Position numbers and translations under genes: made by a program | Assembly: GCA_003445475.1 (NCBI GenBank) | Contig: DMDP01000049.1 | Span: 1-6,271, forward strand | Direction of reading: 5' to 3' | DNA: 6,271 nt | Origin: Peptococcaceae bacterium | Lineage (GTDB): Bacteria > Bacillota > Desulfotomaculia > Desulfotomaculales > UBA12532 | Shown here: in pieces, positions 1 to 6,040 of the stretch | Layout: each line of letters opens with the position of its first letter | Numbering within the stretch: the stretch's first letter is position 1 | Notes under the pieces: generated by a model | The model's input: the letters and a program-made list of their open reading frames with translations, nothing else | Told to the model about the DNA's origin: nothing | Databases searched by the model: none

Positions 1-743
1 GGGACCACATCCTTATGCAGGCCGAGTTGCAAAAACACGTGGACAACGCCATTTCCAAGACCGTTAACCTGCCGCACAACGCCACGGAGGAGGACATCTG
101 GGAGGCTTACGTCCTGGCGTGGCGCACCGGCTGCAAGGGTATCACCGTATTTCGCGATGGTTGTCGCCAGGAGCAGGTTTTGACCATTACCCAGAAACCG
201 CCCAAACGGGACGGGGGGTTCATCACCGTCGAATGGGGCAAGTACGTGCCGCCTGCGCTTCCCCCGGAGATGCCCGCCAGGAGGTATTACGTGGAAACGC
301 CGGTCGGCGAGTTGCAACTGTTCGTGGTGGTGGACGAGAACAACCGGCCGGTGGAAATTTTCGGCCAGGTCGGCAAGGCCGGCTCCGACATCAACGCCGA
401 CGTAGAGGCCATCTGCCGCATGACGTCCGTCGCTCTGCGCGCGGGCATCGCCCTCTGGTACGTGGTCAAGCAGCTGCACGGCATCGGCGGGGCCAATTCC
501 GTGGGCTTCGGCCCTAAGCGCGTACGCTCCATTGCCGATGCCATCGGCAAGGTACTCAACGCACACTTCCTTAACCCGGAAACCGAAGAACTAACAACTG
601 AGGGGAACGTGATTACCGGGGCGCAGGACAAAGAAGGGGACGTAATGCTTGACTTCTGCCCTCAATGCGGTAACGCTACCCTGGTGCACCAGGACGGATG
701 CCGTCGCTGCCTTAACCCGGACTGCCTTTACGAGGCCTGCTAA
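1..743 (+). CDS. nrdJ: Vitamin B12-dependent ribonucleotide reductase, C-terminal part (5' truncated by window)
   Basis: This class II reductase converts ribonucleotides to deoxyribonucleotides in the cytoplasm using adenosylcobalamin, without oxygen. The reading frame is already open at base 3, and codons before the first ATG (reading DHIL) continue the protein, so ATG 15 is internal. Seen, counting from that ATG: the end of the catalytic barrel (AELQKHVDNAISKTVNLP, then the GITVFRDGCR segment near residues 42-51), a linker, and a TSCPD-type C-terminal domain at about 92-186 (VEIFGQVGKAG, then ALRAGIALWYVVKQLHGIGG). The tail is cysteine-rich, with C215, C218, C229, C232, C237 and C242. Two CxxC pairs resemble a zinc ribbon, and the last cysteines probably re-reduce the active-site disulfide, as known for the family. 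The 3' end is intact (TAA). It converges on the minus-strand genes. Its promoter and catalytic core lie outside the window. Confidence 0.95.
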   Translation, partial: DHILMQAELQKHVDNAISKTVNLPHNATEEDIWEAYVLAWRTGCKGITVFRDGCRQEQVLTITQKPPKRDGGFITVEWGKYVPPALPPEMPARRYYVETPVGELQLFVVVDENNRPVEIFGQVGKAGSDINADVEAICRMTSVALRAGIALWYVVKQLHGIGGANSVGFGPKRVRSIADAIGKVLNAHFLNPETEELTTEGNVITGAQDKEGDVMLDFCPQCGNATLVHQDGCRRCLNPDCLYEAC

Positions 744-762
744 CGACTCTGCCCGGTGGACG

Positions 763-789
763 AAAAAGGACTGGCTGCGGCCAGTCCTT
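763..789 (-). terminator. Rho-independent terminator after the DUF1540 gene
   Basis: A perfect 10-bp stem (AAGGACTGGC pairing with GCCAGTCCTT) encloses a 4-nt loop at 766-789. Read on the minus strand, the stem is followed by a run of five T (767-763, overlapping the stem base). It lies 9 nt past the DUF1540 stop codon, which fits the end of the minus-strand gene series. It also lies 22 nt past the nrdJ stop, but in that direction only two T (part of the stem) precede GCGCC. Termination of nrdJ here would therefore be weaker, and a bidirectional role is possible but not shown. Confidence 0.8.
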
Positions 790-797
790 GCGCCTGG

Positions 798-947
798 TTA
801 GGCCCGGCGCTTAAAGGTTTCGCACTTCGTTTGATCGGAGCTAGCTGCGGACGCGGTATTGTTCCTTTCAATTTGAATCATTGGCGCGTCGCACTTCACG
901 TTCTTATTGTATTCGCATTCGGTGACCGTACACTTGATCTCGGCCAT
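798..947 (-). CDS. DUF1540 small cysteine-rich protein (49 aa)
   Basis: A very short gene found by reading the minus strand. ATG at 947 runs to TAA at 798-800. The protein begins MAEIKCTVTECEYN and has four cysteines (C6, C11, C19, C42) in the pattern CxVxxCxYN...CxA...I.I...TxCxTF. I recognise this as the DUF1540 family, common in Firmicutes and presumed to bind a metal through these cysteines; its function is unknown. The start is fixed by the ribosome binding site AGGAGGTGAT, 3 nt upstream of ATG with 7 nt after AGGAGG. An ATG 5 nt earlier is in another frame and inside that site. A terminator hairpin follows 9 nt after the stop. It lies 72 nt downstream of the Rad50-like gene. In that gap a TATTAT hexamer (995-990) could be a -10 box, but no good -35 is visible. 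The function cannot be inferred further. Confidence 0.9.
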   Translation of the reverse strand: MAEIKCTVTECEYNKNVKCDAPMIQIERNNTASAASSDQTKCETFKRRA

Positions 948-950
948 GCC

Positions 951-960
951 ATCACCTCCT
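951..960 (-). promoter_or_regulatory. Ribosome binding site of the DUF1540 gene
   Basis: Minus-strand AGGAGGTGAT is fully complementary to the usual 3' end of Firmicute 16S rRNA. It is the strongest such site in the window, placed 3 nt before ATG 947. It decides the reading frame of this short gene and suggests strong translation. Confidence 0.85.
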
Positions 961-1019
961 CGATGACATGTTGCCACGGAACACTGGAAATAATACGCGA
1001 CTTAGCAAAATAAATCCGG

Positions 1020-2078
1020 TTACCGGCGGTGCACTTTGCTCACCCCGTTTTCTAGCCTTACGATATAAAGGGAATCCGCCGTTCCGATCAGATGCTGGTT
1101 GTTGGTCGTGATGATTATCTGGCGTTGAAAGACATCGGTGAGGATTTTCAGGAGGCGGGCAACTCTGGATATATACGCGTCGCTGACATTCCTGACCGGT
1201 TCGTCCAGAACAAGGGGGCCCCGGATGGGCGGGCGGGAAATTTCGAGCAAGGCGAAGCGCCAGGCCAGAGTCACCAGATCAAATAGGCCGCCCCCTGCGC
1301 TGACGGGGATGTTGGTTACTCTGCCTGCACTATCCCTGAACTCAACGGTGAACCGAATACCCTGTAGGCGCGGTGTGTAGCGCATTCTGAACCGGTAGCT
1401 GTCGCCGAAAACGTATTGCAGAAAGTAAGTAACGATCTTTTCCACCCGTCTTCGATCGTAGTCTGCGACAAAGCGCGCCACTTCTCGCAGGAACGCCTGC
1501 ACCTGTTCCAGACGGTCGCGCTGCGTAGGTTCCCGTGTCTCGCTTGGGCTGCCCGACGGGGATGTTCCCGCTTGGGTGAGTTCTGCCTCGGCAGTGGTAA
1601 GGGCGGCGTGAAAAATGTGTCTACCGGTAACCCGCTCAAACAACTCGGCGCAAAGCGGCGCAGACGAAGAGAGAAGCGTATCTGTTTGCGGAGCAAGGTT
1701 AAGTACTACTTCAACACCTCCTGCGAGGTGCACCGGGTGCAAACCTGTATTGCGGAACAAGGCGAGCGGGTACCGTGTGGTCTCGGAGAGTACCGTTCCC
1801 TGCTTTGACAACTTATACCGGCTGCCACGCCCGGTAGTCTCCCGGGTAATCGTCAATCCGTTGGAGAAAGACACCCTTACACGGCAGTATTTTGCTCCGG
1901 CGCGAATAAACGATGCCACCTGTTCGCGGCCGTTGTAAATTACCCATCGCAGCGCCCGCCAAACGGCTGTCTTTCCCGCTTCGGACTCGCCGAAAAGGGC
2001 GTTATACCCTCTCGTAAAACTAAGCGTGGTTTCAACATGGGACTGGAAGTTTTCGAGGACAAGACCGGTTATGTACAT
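1020..2078 (-). CDS. Short Rad50/SbcC-like ATPase lacking coiled coil and zinc hook
   Basis: ABC-type ATPase of the SMC/Rad50/SbcC group, expected to work with the adjacent Mre11-like nuclease on DNA ends. Seen in 352 residues: an N-terminal lobe opening LVLENFQSH; Walker A GESEAGKT at 30-37; a probable Q-loop around Q131 (LNLAPQTDTLLSSS); signature-like VSAGGG at 259-264; Walker B LVLDEP at 289-294; and a C-terminal IIITTNNQHL stretch where the switch histidine would lie (H329). SbcC and Rad50 are usually 800-1300 residues with long coiled-coil arms ending in a CxxC hook. Here only about 60-70 residues (roughly 155-225) join the two lobes, with a Ser/Pro/Thr-rich stretch at 171-185 and no CxxC. 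All nucleotide-binding motifs are present, so this looks like a compact protein and not a decayed gene. The ATG is preceded by GAGGTGA. It could instead be compared with phage gp46-type recombination subunits. It may act in repair or recombination, but the role is inferred. Confidence 0.82.
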   Translation of the reverse strand: MYITGLVLENFQSHVETTLSFTRGYNALFGESEAGKTAVWRALRWVIYNGREQVASFIRAGAKYCRVRVSFSNGLTITRETTGRGSRYKLSKQGTVLSETTRYPLALFRNTGLHPVHLAGGVEVVLNLAPQTDTLLSSSAPLCAELFERVTGRHIFHAALTTAEAELTQAGTSPSGSPSETREPTQRDRLEQVQAFLREVARFVADYDRRRVEKIVTYFLQYVFGDSYRFRMRYTPRLQGIRFTVEFRDSAGRVTNIPVSAGGGLFDLVTLAWRFALLEISRPPIRGPLVLDEPVRNVSDAYISRVARLLKILTDVFQRQIIITTNNQHLIGTADSLYIVRLENGVSKVHRR

Positions 2079-2082
2079 ACGG

Positions 2083-2089
2083 TCACCTC
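2083..2089 (-). promoter_or_regulatory. Ribosome binding site of the Rad50-like gene, overlapping the nuclease stop codon
   Basis: Minus-strand GAGGTGA contains the TGA stop of the upstream nuclease gene (2085-2083) and sits 4 nt before ATG 2078. Translation of the two proteins is therefore probably coupled, which supports a two-subunit complex. Confidence 0.75.
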
Positions 2090-3057
2090 AAGCGCTTCTC
2101 CAGCCTAACGGCCTTACGCAACCTCTTGCGTGCCTCCGTCTGTACGTATCCCGGCACCTTTTTCTTTGCGCCCAACGCATCTAACAGGTCCTGTAGGCTT
2201 ACCGGCCCCTCCTGGTGTATCCGGGTAAGGTGCTCCCGCAGGCGGGCCTGCCGGCGAAGGTTTGCTTCGAATGCGCCGGTATCGATGACCTCGTGTCCTG
2301 GCCTGGCACTCTGCAGGCGAATATAGCTATGGCGCGGTACCGGACCGCTAAAGTCCAGAAGAACGACCTGGGGGAAACGCTCGATGTCTTTCGGGTGGGC
2401 AGATAGACGCGCCAGCGAACCGGGATTGATGAACCACTTCCCCTGATAAAAAACCTCCGGGAAACCGAAGTGCGCGTGGCTGGCCAGCGTGTAGTCCGCC
2501 TGGGTGTAAGGGGCTACCTGCTCGATAAGGGTGTAGGGCGCGCCGGAGTAAAAGGGTTTGGGTACCAGCATGCCGTGAACAAGGTGGATGGCCAGGTCGC
2601 AGCCCGTTTTGGCAACACAGTAATCCTTTTGCGGGTCGCGACAATCAATGGCGTAATGAAACGGCTGCCCGGTTACCTGGACCGTCAGATTGCGCCGGCG
2701 GAAATACCTCTTGACTTCCGGGACAAGGAGGTGGAGTAGACCCAGACGAGCCAAAAAACCAAGCATCGTATGCTCGAGCGACGCCGGATCATAACCGTAA
2801 ATATCGTGATTACCGGGAACAACGTACAAAGGTGCGCGGAGTTGGCGCAGGATGGCGGCGAATTGCCCAACGGTCGGTAACGCCGGCGCCGGAAGATCAA
2901 AAAAGTCACCGCCGTGGAGGACGGCGGTAACCCCGTAATCGTTGGCCAGTTCCACGACCTCCTGCAGTTTTGAGGCTAAAGTGGCGGCGAAGTTGTCCTT
3001 TCTCGTCCACGGCCTGCGCCCGCGGATATGGGTATCTGTGAGGTAAAGAAATTTCAC
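2083..3057 (-). CDS. Mre11/SbcD-like metallophosphoesterase (DNA exonuclease subunit)
   Basis: Calcineurin-like phosphoesterase of the Mre11/SbcD type, predicted to cut DNA ends using two metal ions (usually Mn) with its ATPase partner. In the 324-residue protein the ligand motifs appear in order: LTDTH (D8, H10), GGDFFD (D51), PGNHD (N83, H84, D85), HGM (H161) and SHAHFG (H194, H196), then FINPGSL near 209-215. All usual metal ligands are present; only the Gly of the GHxH motif is Ser. A basic tail with a helical EARKRLRKAVRLEKRLR region (308-324) may contact DNA or the ATPase. I chose GTG 3057 because the DxH motif follows within 10 residues and it is the only standard start after the upstream BON gene stops. 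The longer in-frame ORF back to 3297 overlaps that gene and reads as low-complexity basic residues. AGGGG lies 11 nt upstream, so the binding site is weak. Four nt separate it from the ATPase gene. Confidence 0.88.
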   Translation of the reverse strand: MKFLYLTDTHIRGRRPWTRKDNFAATLASKLQEVVELANDYGVTAVLHGGDFFDLPAPALPTVGQFAAILRQLRAPLYVVPGNHDIYGYDPASLEHTMLGFLARLGLLHLLVPEVKRYFRRRNLTVQVTGQPFHYAIDCRDPQKDYCVAKTGCDLAIHLVHGMLVPKPFYSGAPYTLIEQVAPYTQADYTLASHAHFGFPEVFYQGKWFINPGSLARLSAHPKDIERFPQVVLLDFSGPVPRHSYIRLQSARPGHEVIDTGAFEANLRRQARLREHLTRIHQEGPVSLQDLLDALGAKKKVPGYVQTEARKRLRKAVRLEKRLR

Positions 3058-3136
3058 CCAGGTTGCAACCCCTAGCCCGTTCTCTTTAGTAGATTTTTTC
3101 GCTACGGGGTGGCCGATTCCCTCCGGTAAAGACGAT

Positions 3137-3646
3137 TTATCTTGCCGAGGTTTCGTGGTCGTTGCGCACCTGACTGTGGAAGATCTCTTCGAGCGTAAAC
3201 GGGGAATCAGGGGGGCCAATTTCGACCCGACTGTGGACCTCCCGCACGCCTCTCGCCCTGGCCGCGGCCTTTCTGGCCGCCTTTTCCTCGGCTTCACTTT
3301 CCGCGCGCCCGCAAAGGAAAACCCGCCCGCCGATCACGCGCGCCCCAATGCGCTTCAGATCTATACCGGGTTCGGCGGCCAGTTCCTCCATAACCTCTTC
3401 CAGGACTTCGGCATCGGTCACCGCGCCGTCGGTACTGATGGAAATATTGTTCCTGATCTCCCGTACTCCCGGTAGCCCAGCAACGGCGGTGGCCAGCTTT
3501 TCCTTGTCCGCAAGGGTATCGACAATCCCTGTAAGAACGACGATGCCGTCTGCCACTTCGGCCCGGATGCCGTAAGGGTTAAGATTCTGGTTTGCTTCGA
3601 GAAACTCGCGCACGCGACGCCTCACCTCATCGTTCTGCTCCTGCAC
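3137..3646 (-). CDS. Double BON-domain protein
   Basis: A 169-residue protein made of two BON domains, about residues 8-71 and 76-144. Each has the helix, strand and central glycine pattern of the family (DGIVVLTGIVDT with G40; GGRVFLCGRAES with G113), each ending in a VREIRN or VREVHS segment. BON domains are known to bind phospholipids or serve as periplasmic/adhesive modules (OsmY, secretins). Here no signal peptide or membrane segment is seen, so the protein is probably cytoplasmic or peripheral. The open frame extends to GTG 3658, but that codon lies inside a GAGGTGAT ribosome binding site. GTG 3646, 7 nt past this site, is the better start and removes four residues. The tail after residue 145 is polar and unassigned. 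It follows the anti-sigma gene by 63 nt and precedes the nuclease by 79 nt, so it may belong to either transcript. Its exact role is unknown. Confidence 0.85.
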   Translation of the reverse strand: MQEQNDEVRRRVREFLEANQNLNPYGIRAEVADGIVVLTGIVDTLADKEKLATAVAGLPGVREIRNNISISTDGAVTDAEVLEEVMEELAAEPGIDLKRIGARVIGGRVFLCGRAESEAEEKAARKAAARARGVREVHSRVEIGPPDSPFTLEEIFHSQVRNDHETSAR

Positions 3647-3653
3647 CCGGCAG

Positions 3654-3661
3654 ATCACCTC
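3654..3661 (-). promoter_or_regulatory. Ribosome binding site of the BON-domain gene
   Basis: Minus-strand GAGGTGAT, 7 nt before GTG 3646. It contains the alternative upstream GTG (3658) and so argues that this upstream codon is not the start. Confidence 0.65.
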
Positions 3662-3709
3662 GCCCTGTGAGTATTTTCCCTTTAATATGTCCTTGCTTAC
3701 GGCGCAATA

Positions 3710-4696
3710 TTATTCTGCTGCCGGTTTCTCAGCGAGTCTTTCCAGGAAAGCGCCCAATTTCGGTATCCTTACCGTCATCGTCTCGCCGGGAAGGGATATG
3801 CTGGCAGTGTCCCGGCCGACCTGCGTTACCTTAATGCATTCACCGGTCTTAAGCTTGATCTCCAGCTGCGGTCCGGCCCTTTGGTGGTCCTCCTGCCCGG
3901 AAACGACATCCCCCGGGGTGGTTTCGGTACAGGTGTTGATCAGGTAGACCGCCTCGTGGACGGTTTCCACGTCTTCAAAGATTACGGGGTCATGCTGGGG
4001 CCGAATGAGAAGGACGCTCGCCACGTCGTCCTCCTTGAGAGCCAACAAGGTATAGCGTGCGCGGTAGCCGCGGTTGTTGGCCTGTCCTTCCACCTGCGTG
4101 GCGGCCATGCGGGGGGCCGGTGGGACGGCCCCCGGGTCATCGCCGGCGACTGGGAAAGCGGTGGCGGCTTCCGGCGTGTCCGGTAGTGGTGGAGGTGGGA
4201 CCTTCTCTGTCTCTTCTGTAACCGCTGCGCCCGATTCGAGGCGGAATTGGTCGGCTCTTGCTTTCACGTTTGCCGCGCCGGTTGGAGGGGGCGGTGTCTT
4301 TTCGGCAAGGGTTTGCGGCAGTTGAGCTACCTGGCCCGGGGCCTTGTGGTCATGGCGGTAAAGGACCCCAAAAGCGGCGCCTAAGATCAGGAGGCACGCC
4401 GCCGCCATCCCTAGAATCTGCGGCCAGGTAAAGCGGTAGTACCACGGCCGGCGGGGCTCCTGCTCTTTCAGCCTTCGCAAGAAGCGATTCCAGGCCGCAT
4501 CGACGTCGAAATAGCGGTCCGCCTCGGCTGCCATATTCCGTACGTAGGCTCTAATCACGGCATCTGCCGCCCGGAACTTTGCAAGCCGCTCGCGGCAACC
4601 CGGGCATGTACGAAGGTGCTCCTCCAGTGCGGCAACTTCTTCAAGGGACAGTTCTCCGTCAATGTAATCCATTAACGAAGCATCATCGTAGCACAC
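3710..4696 (-). CDS. Transmembrane anti-sigma factor with N-terminal zinc-finger (zf-HC2) domain
   Basis: Likely holds the adjacent ECF sigma factor inactive at the membrane until a signal arrives. Seen in 328 residues: an N-terminal ZAS-type domain with the HxxxCxxC motif (H27, C31, C34) and C2 as the probable fourth ligand, including YIDGELSLEE; a basic juxtamembrane stretch (RRPWYYR, 82-88); one membrane segment at about 94-113; then an extracytoplasmic part with Pro-rich linkers (TPPPPT near 134, VPPPPLP near 166) and a C-terminal, probably beta-rich domain from about 205. That outer domain matches no family I recognise and contains two cysteines, C256 and C287. The start is GTG 4696, with GGGAGGG 7 nt upstream. 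It lies 13 nt after the sigma gene, the usual order for such pairs. The signal sensed and the release mechanism (proteolysis or conformational change) cannot be read from sequence. Confidence 0.87.
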   Translation of the reverse strand: MCYDDASLMDYIDGELSLEEVAALEEHLRTCPGCRERLAKFRAADAVIRAYVRNMAAEADRYFDVDAAWNRFLRRLKEQEPRRPWYYRFTWPQILGMAAACLLILGAAFGVLYRHDHKAPGQVAQLPQTLAEKTPPPPTGAANVKARADQFRLESGAAVTEETEKVPPPPLPDTPEAATAFPVAGDDPGAVPPAPRMAATQVEGQANNRGYRARYTLLALKEDDVASVLLIRPQHDPVIFEDVETVHEAVYLINTCTETTPGDVVSGQEDHQRAGPQLEIKLKTGECIKVTQVGRDTASISLPGETMTVRIPKLGAFLERLAEKPAAE

Positions 4697-4703
4697 TTAA
4701 CGT

Positions 4704-4710
4704 CCCTCCC
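4704..4710 (-). promoter_or_regulatory. Ribosome binding site of the anti-sigma gene
   Basis: Minus-strand GGGAGGG overlaps by one base the last base of the sigma gene's TAG stop codon and lies 7 nt before GTG 4696. This arrangement favours coupled, roughly balanced synthesis of sigma and anti-sigma. Confidence 0.7.
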
Positions 4711-5228
4711 TAATGGTCGTACGCCTTGCGGAATCTGAGACGTGCCCGGGCAACAATGGTACCAACGGACTTGACGTCCACGCCGATAACGCTGGCTATC
4801 TCTTTGTAACTGTAGCCGGAAAACCTGAGTATCAGGCACAAGCGATCGCGTACCGGCAGAGTGTTGAGAATTTCTTTCACCTCTCTAATTTCCTGCAGTT
4901 CGTGAAAAGACCGGTGGCTATTCGATCCGGCCGCCGGATCGGAAGCCGCGCGCAACTCACGTCTCCGGCGGTTTTCCTCCCTGCGCAGGTGCTTGTAGGC
5001 GAGGTTCAAGGCAACCCTGTACAGCCATCCCCCGATGTTGCCCATGTCACGGGGCGGGCTTGAGTACAGTCGAAGAAAGGTCTCCTGAGCCAGATCTTCG
5101 GCCATCGCCGCGTCACCGAGCACGGTCGCTAATTGCCTGCAGATACCGGGATAATAACGGGCAAACAACTCGTGGAAGTCGCTTAGCGACAGTGCGGCAC
5201 CTTCTTTGTCAACAGGGATTGTGGCCAC
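4710..5228 (-). CDS. RNA polymerase ECF sigma factor (sigma-70 family)
   Basis: A group 4 (ECF) sigma factor that directs RNA polymerase to a small set of promoters. Counting from GTG 5228, the 172-residue protein shows sigma region 2 at about 18-85 (FARYYPGICRQLA, AEDLAQETFLRLYS, then GGWLYRVALNLAYKHLRR) and region 4 at about 116-168, with the helix-turn-helix YSYKEIASVIGVDVKSVGTI and the closing ARARLRFRKA. A short charged linker joins them and no region 1 or 3 is present, as usual for ECF factors. The start is not certain. The open frame continues to 5321, overlapping the previous gene, with no ATG, GTG or TTG between 5318 and 5228 in frame. GTG 5228 directly abuts AGGGAG, leaving no normal spacing. 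Twenty-six nt separate it from the SAM hydrolase gene, and the anti-sigma gene follows after 13 nt. No autoregulatory ECF promoter was recognised. Confidence 0.9.
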   Translation of the reverse strand: MATIPVDKEGAALSLSDFHELFARYYPGICRQLATVLGDAAMAEDLAQETFLRLYSSPPRDMGNIGGWLYRVALNLAYKHLRREENRRRRELRAASDPAAGSNSHRSFHELQEIREVKEILNTLPVRDRLCLILRFSGYSYKEIASVIGVDVKSVGTIVARARLRFRKAYDH

Positions 5229-5254
5229 CTCCCTGCTTTCATAATAACAAATCC

Positions 5255-6040
5255 TTATGGGCGCCCGTTTGTGACACCGGTGGGAACTTCGTCGGGCTTG
5301 TCCCGGCAGGGTGTAATGCAAATGCGTTCTCCCGGCTCCAGGGACAGTACCTCGGACGCACTCGCGTTTCTAACGGATATCTCCAGCGTGCCGGCCGAAC
5401 CGGTGACAAGGAAAACCTCGCCGGGCGGGGCTGCAGCATAGGTTGGATGGTGTGGCAATGTGGCGCTGAACGAGGCCGTGGTAACCCGATAAGAACGGGT
5501 GCCTGGTTCAGGCGGCAGATTGGTGATGATATTACCGAACCAATCGACATATACTACTTCGCCTTCGCGATCCCGGCGGTGAAAGCGAAGTTCGTGCATG
5601 AGGCGGGTGGGCGGACCAAGGGCGCTGATGGGAGTGCCGCGGTCGATCATGGCTGCCGCGGGAGCGAAAAGGTCCCGTGCCTCAAAGGTACGCGACGCAC
5701 CTGGCGGCCGAACGATGCTCACCGCGGCGACAAGGCCGTCGGCCTCCACGGCCGGGCAAAGGAGACCGTTATCCGGGCCCACGAAATAGTAGTGCGCAGT
5801 GGCCACAGCCAACGGCTGGCGCTCCCCGCCTACCCCCGGGTCCACCACCGCCATAAATACGGTGCCTTGCGGGAAGTACCGGTAAGCGGTGAACAGCAAC
5901 CAAGCCGCCTCCCGGACGGCATAGGGGCGAACGTTGTGCGTAATGTCCACCACCCTGGCTTCGGGATGGTGGCGGAAAATAACCCCTTTGACCGTCCCGA
6001 CGTAAGCGGATGGGCCGAAATCGGTAAGGAGGGCGATCAA
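5255..6040 (-). CDS. SAM hydroxide adenosyltransferase (SAM hydrolase, DUF62 family)
   Basis: Family members hydrolyse S-adenosylmethionine to adenosine and methionine and are related to fluorinase and chlorinase. Seen in 261 residues: LLTDFG (D7, equivalent to the ribose-binding Asp16 of fluorinase), YVGTVKGV, VVDITHNV, VVDPGVGGERQPL (D67, R74), VGPDNGLL (87-94), ARDLFAPAAA (121-130), VDWFGNIITNLP (165-176) and the C-terminal SAGTLEISVRNASA. This covers the full two-domain length. Two oddities are visible. The usual TFHGRD motif reads TFEARD, so the expected catalytic His is E120. The DFG-to-YVG loop also lacks its usual acidic residue. Whether it still hydrolyses SAM is open. The start is TTG 6040, chosen because the conserved LLTDFG begins three residues later and GGGGAGGTG lies just upstream. 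It overlaps the stop of the nucleoside phosphorylase gene, suggesting shared nucleoside metabolism. Confidence 0.9.
   Translation of the reverse strand: MIALLTDFGPSAYVGTVKGVIFRHHPEARVVDITHNVRPYAVREAAWLLFTAYRYFPQGTVFMAVVDPGVGGERQPLAVATAHYYFVGPDNGLLCPAVEADGLVAAVSIVRPPGASRTFEARDLFAPAAAMIDRGTPISALGPPTRLMHELRFHRRDREGEVVYVDWFGNIITNLPPEPGTRSYRVTTASFSATLPHHPTYAAAPPGEVFLVTGSAGTLEISVRNASASEVLSLEPGERICITPCRDKPDEVPTGVTNGRP

Noticed and set aside
756..1013. An 85-codon + strand open frame after nrdJ
   Set aside because: It runs antisense over the DUF1540 gene, has no ribosome binding site, and resembles no family. The opposite strand carries a well-marked gene.
990..1019. Possible promoter for the DUF1540 gene (TATTAT at 995-990)
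   Set aside because: The -10-like hexamer has no convincing -35 box at 16-18 nt and no extended -10, so it was not listed as a feature.
1010..1027. Inverted repeat CCGGTTACCGG at the end of the Rad50-like gene
   Set aside because: The arms are only five bases with a one-base centre, so it cannot form a hairpin and no T-run follows; probably chance.
3058..3297. N-terminal 80-residue extension of the Mre11-like nuclease
   Set aside because: It overlaps the end of the BON gene in another frame, is composed mainly of Arg, Lys, Pro and Ser, and precedes the point where the phosphoesterase fold begins (LTDTH). GTG 3057 is preferred.
3659..3709. Promoter or ECF-type site between the anti-sigma and BON genes
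   Set aside because: AT-rich bases such as TATTAA are present, but spacing to TTGCGC is about 14 nt and no GGAAC-like element is visible.
5229..5321. 31-residue N-terminal extension of the ECF sigma factor
   Set aside because: It overlaps the 3' end of the SAM hydrolase gene and does not resemble sigma region 2; ECF factors usually begin close to the first helix of that region.
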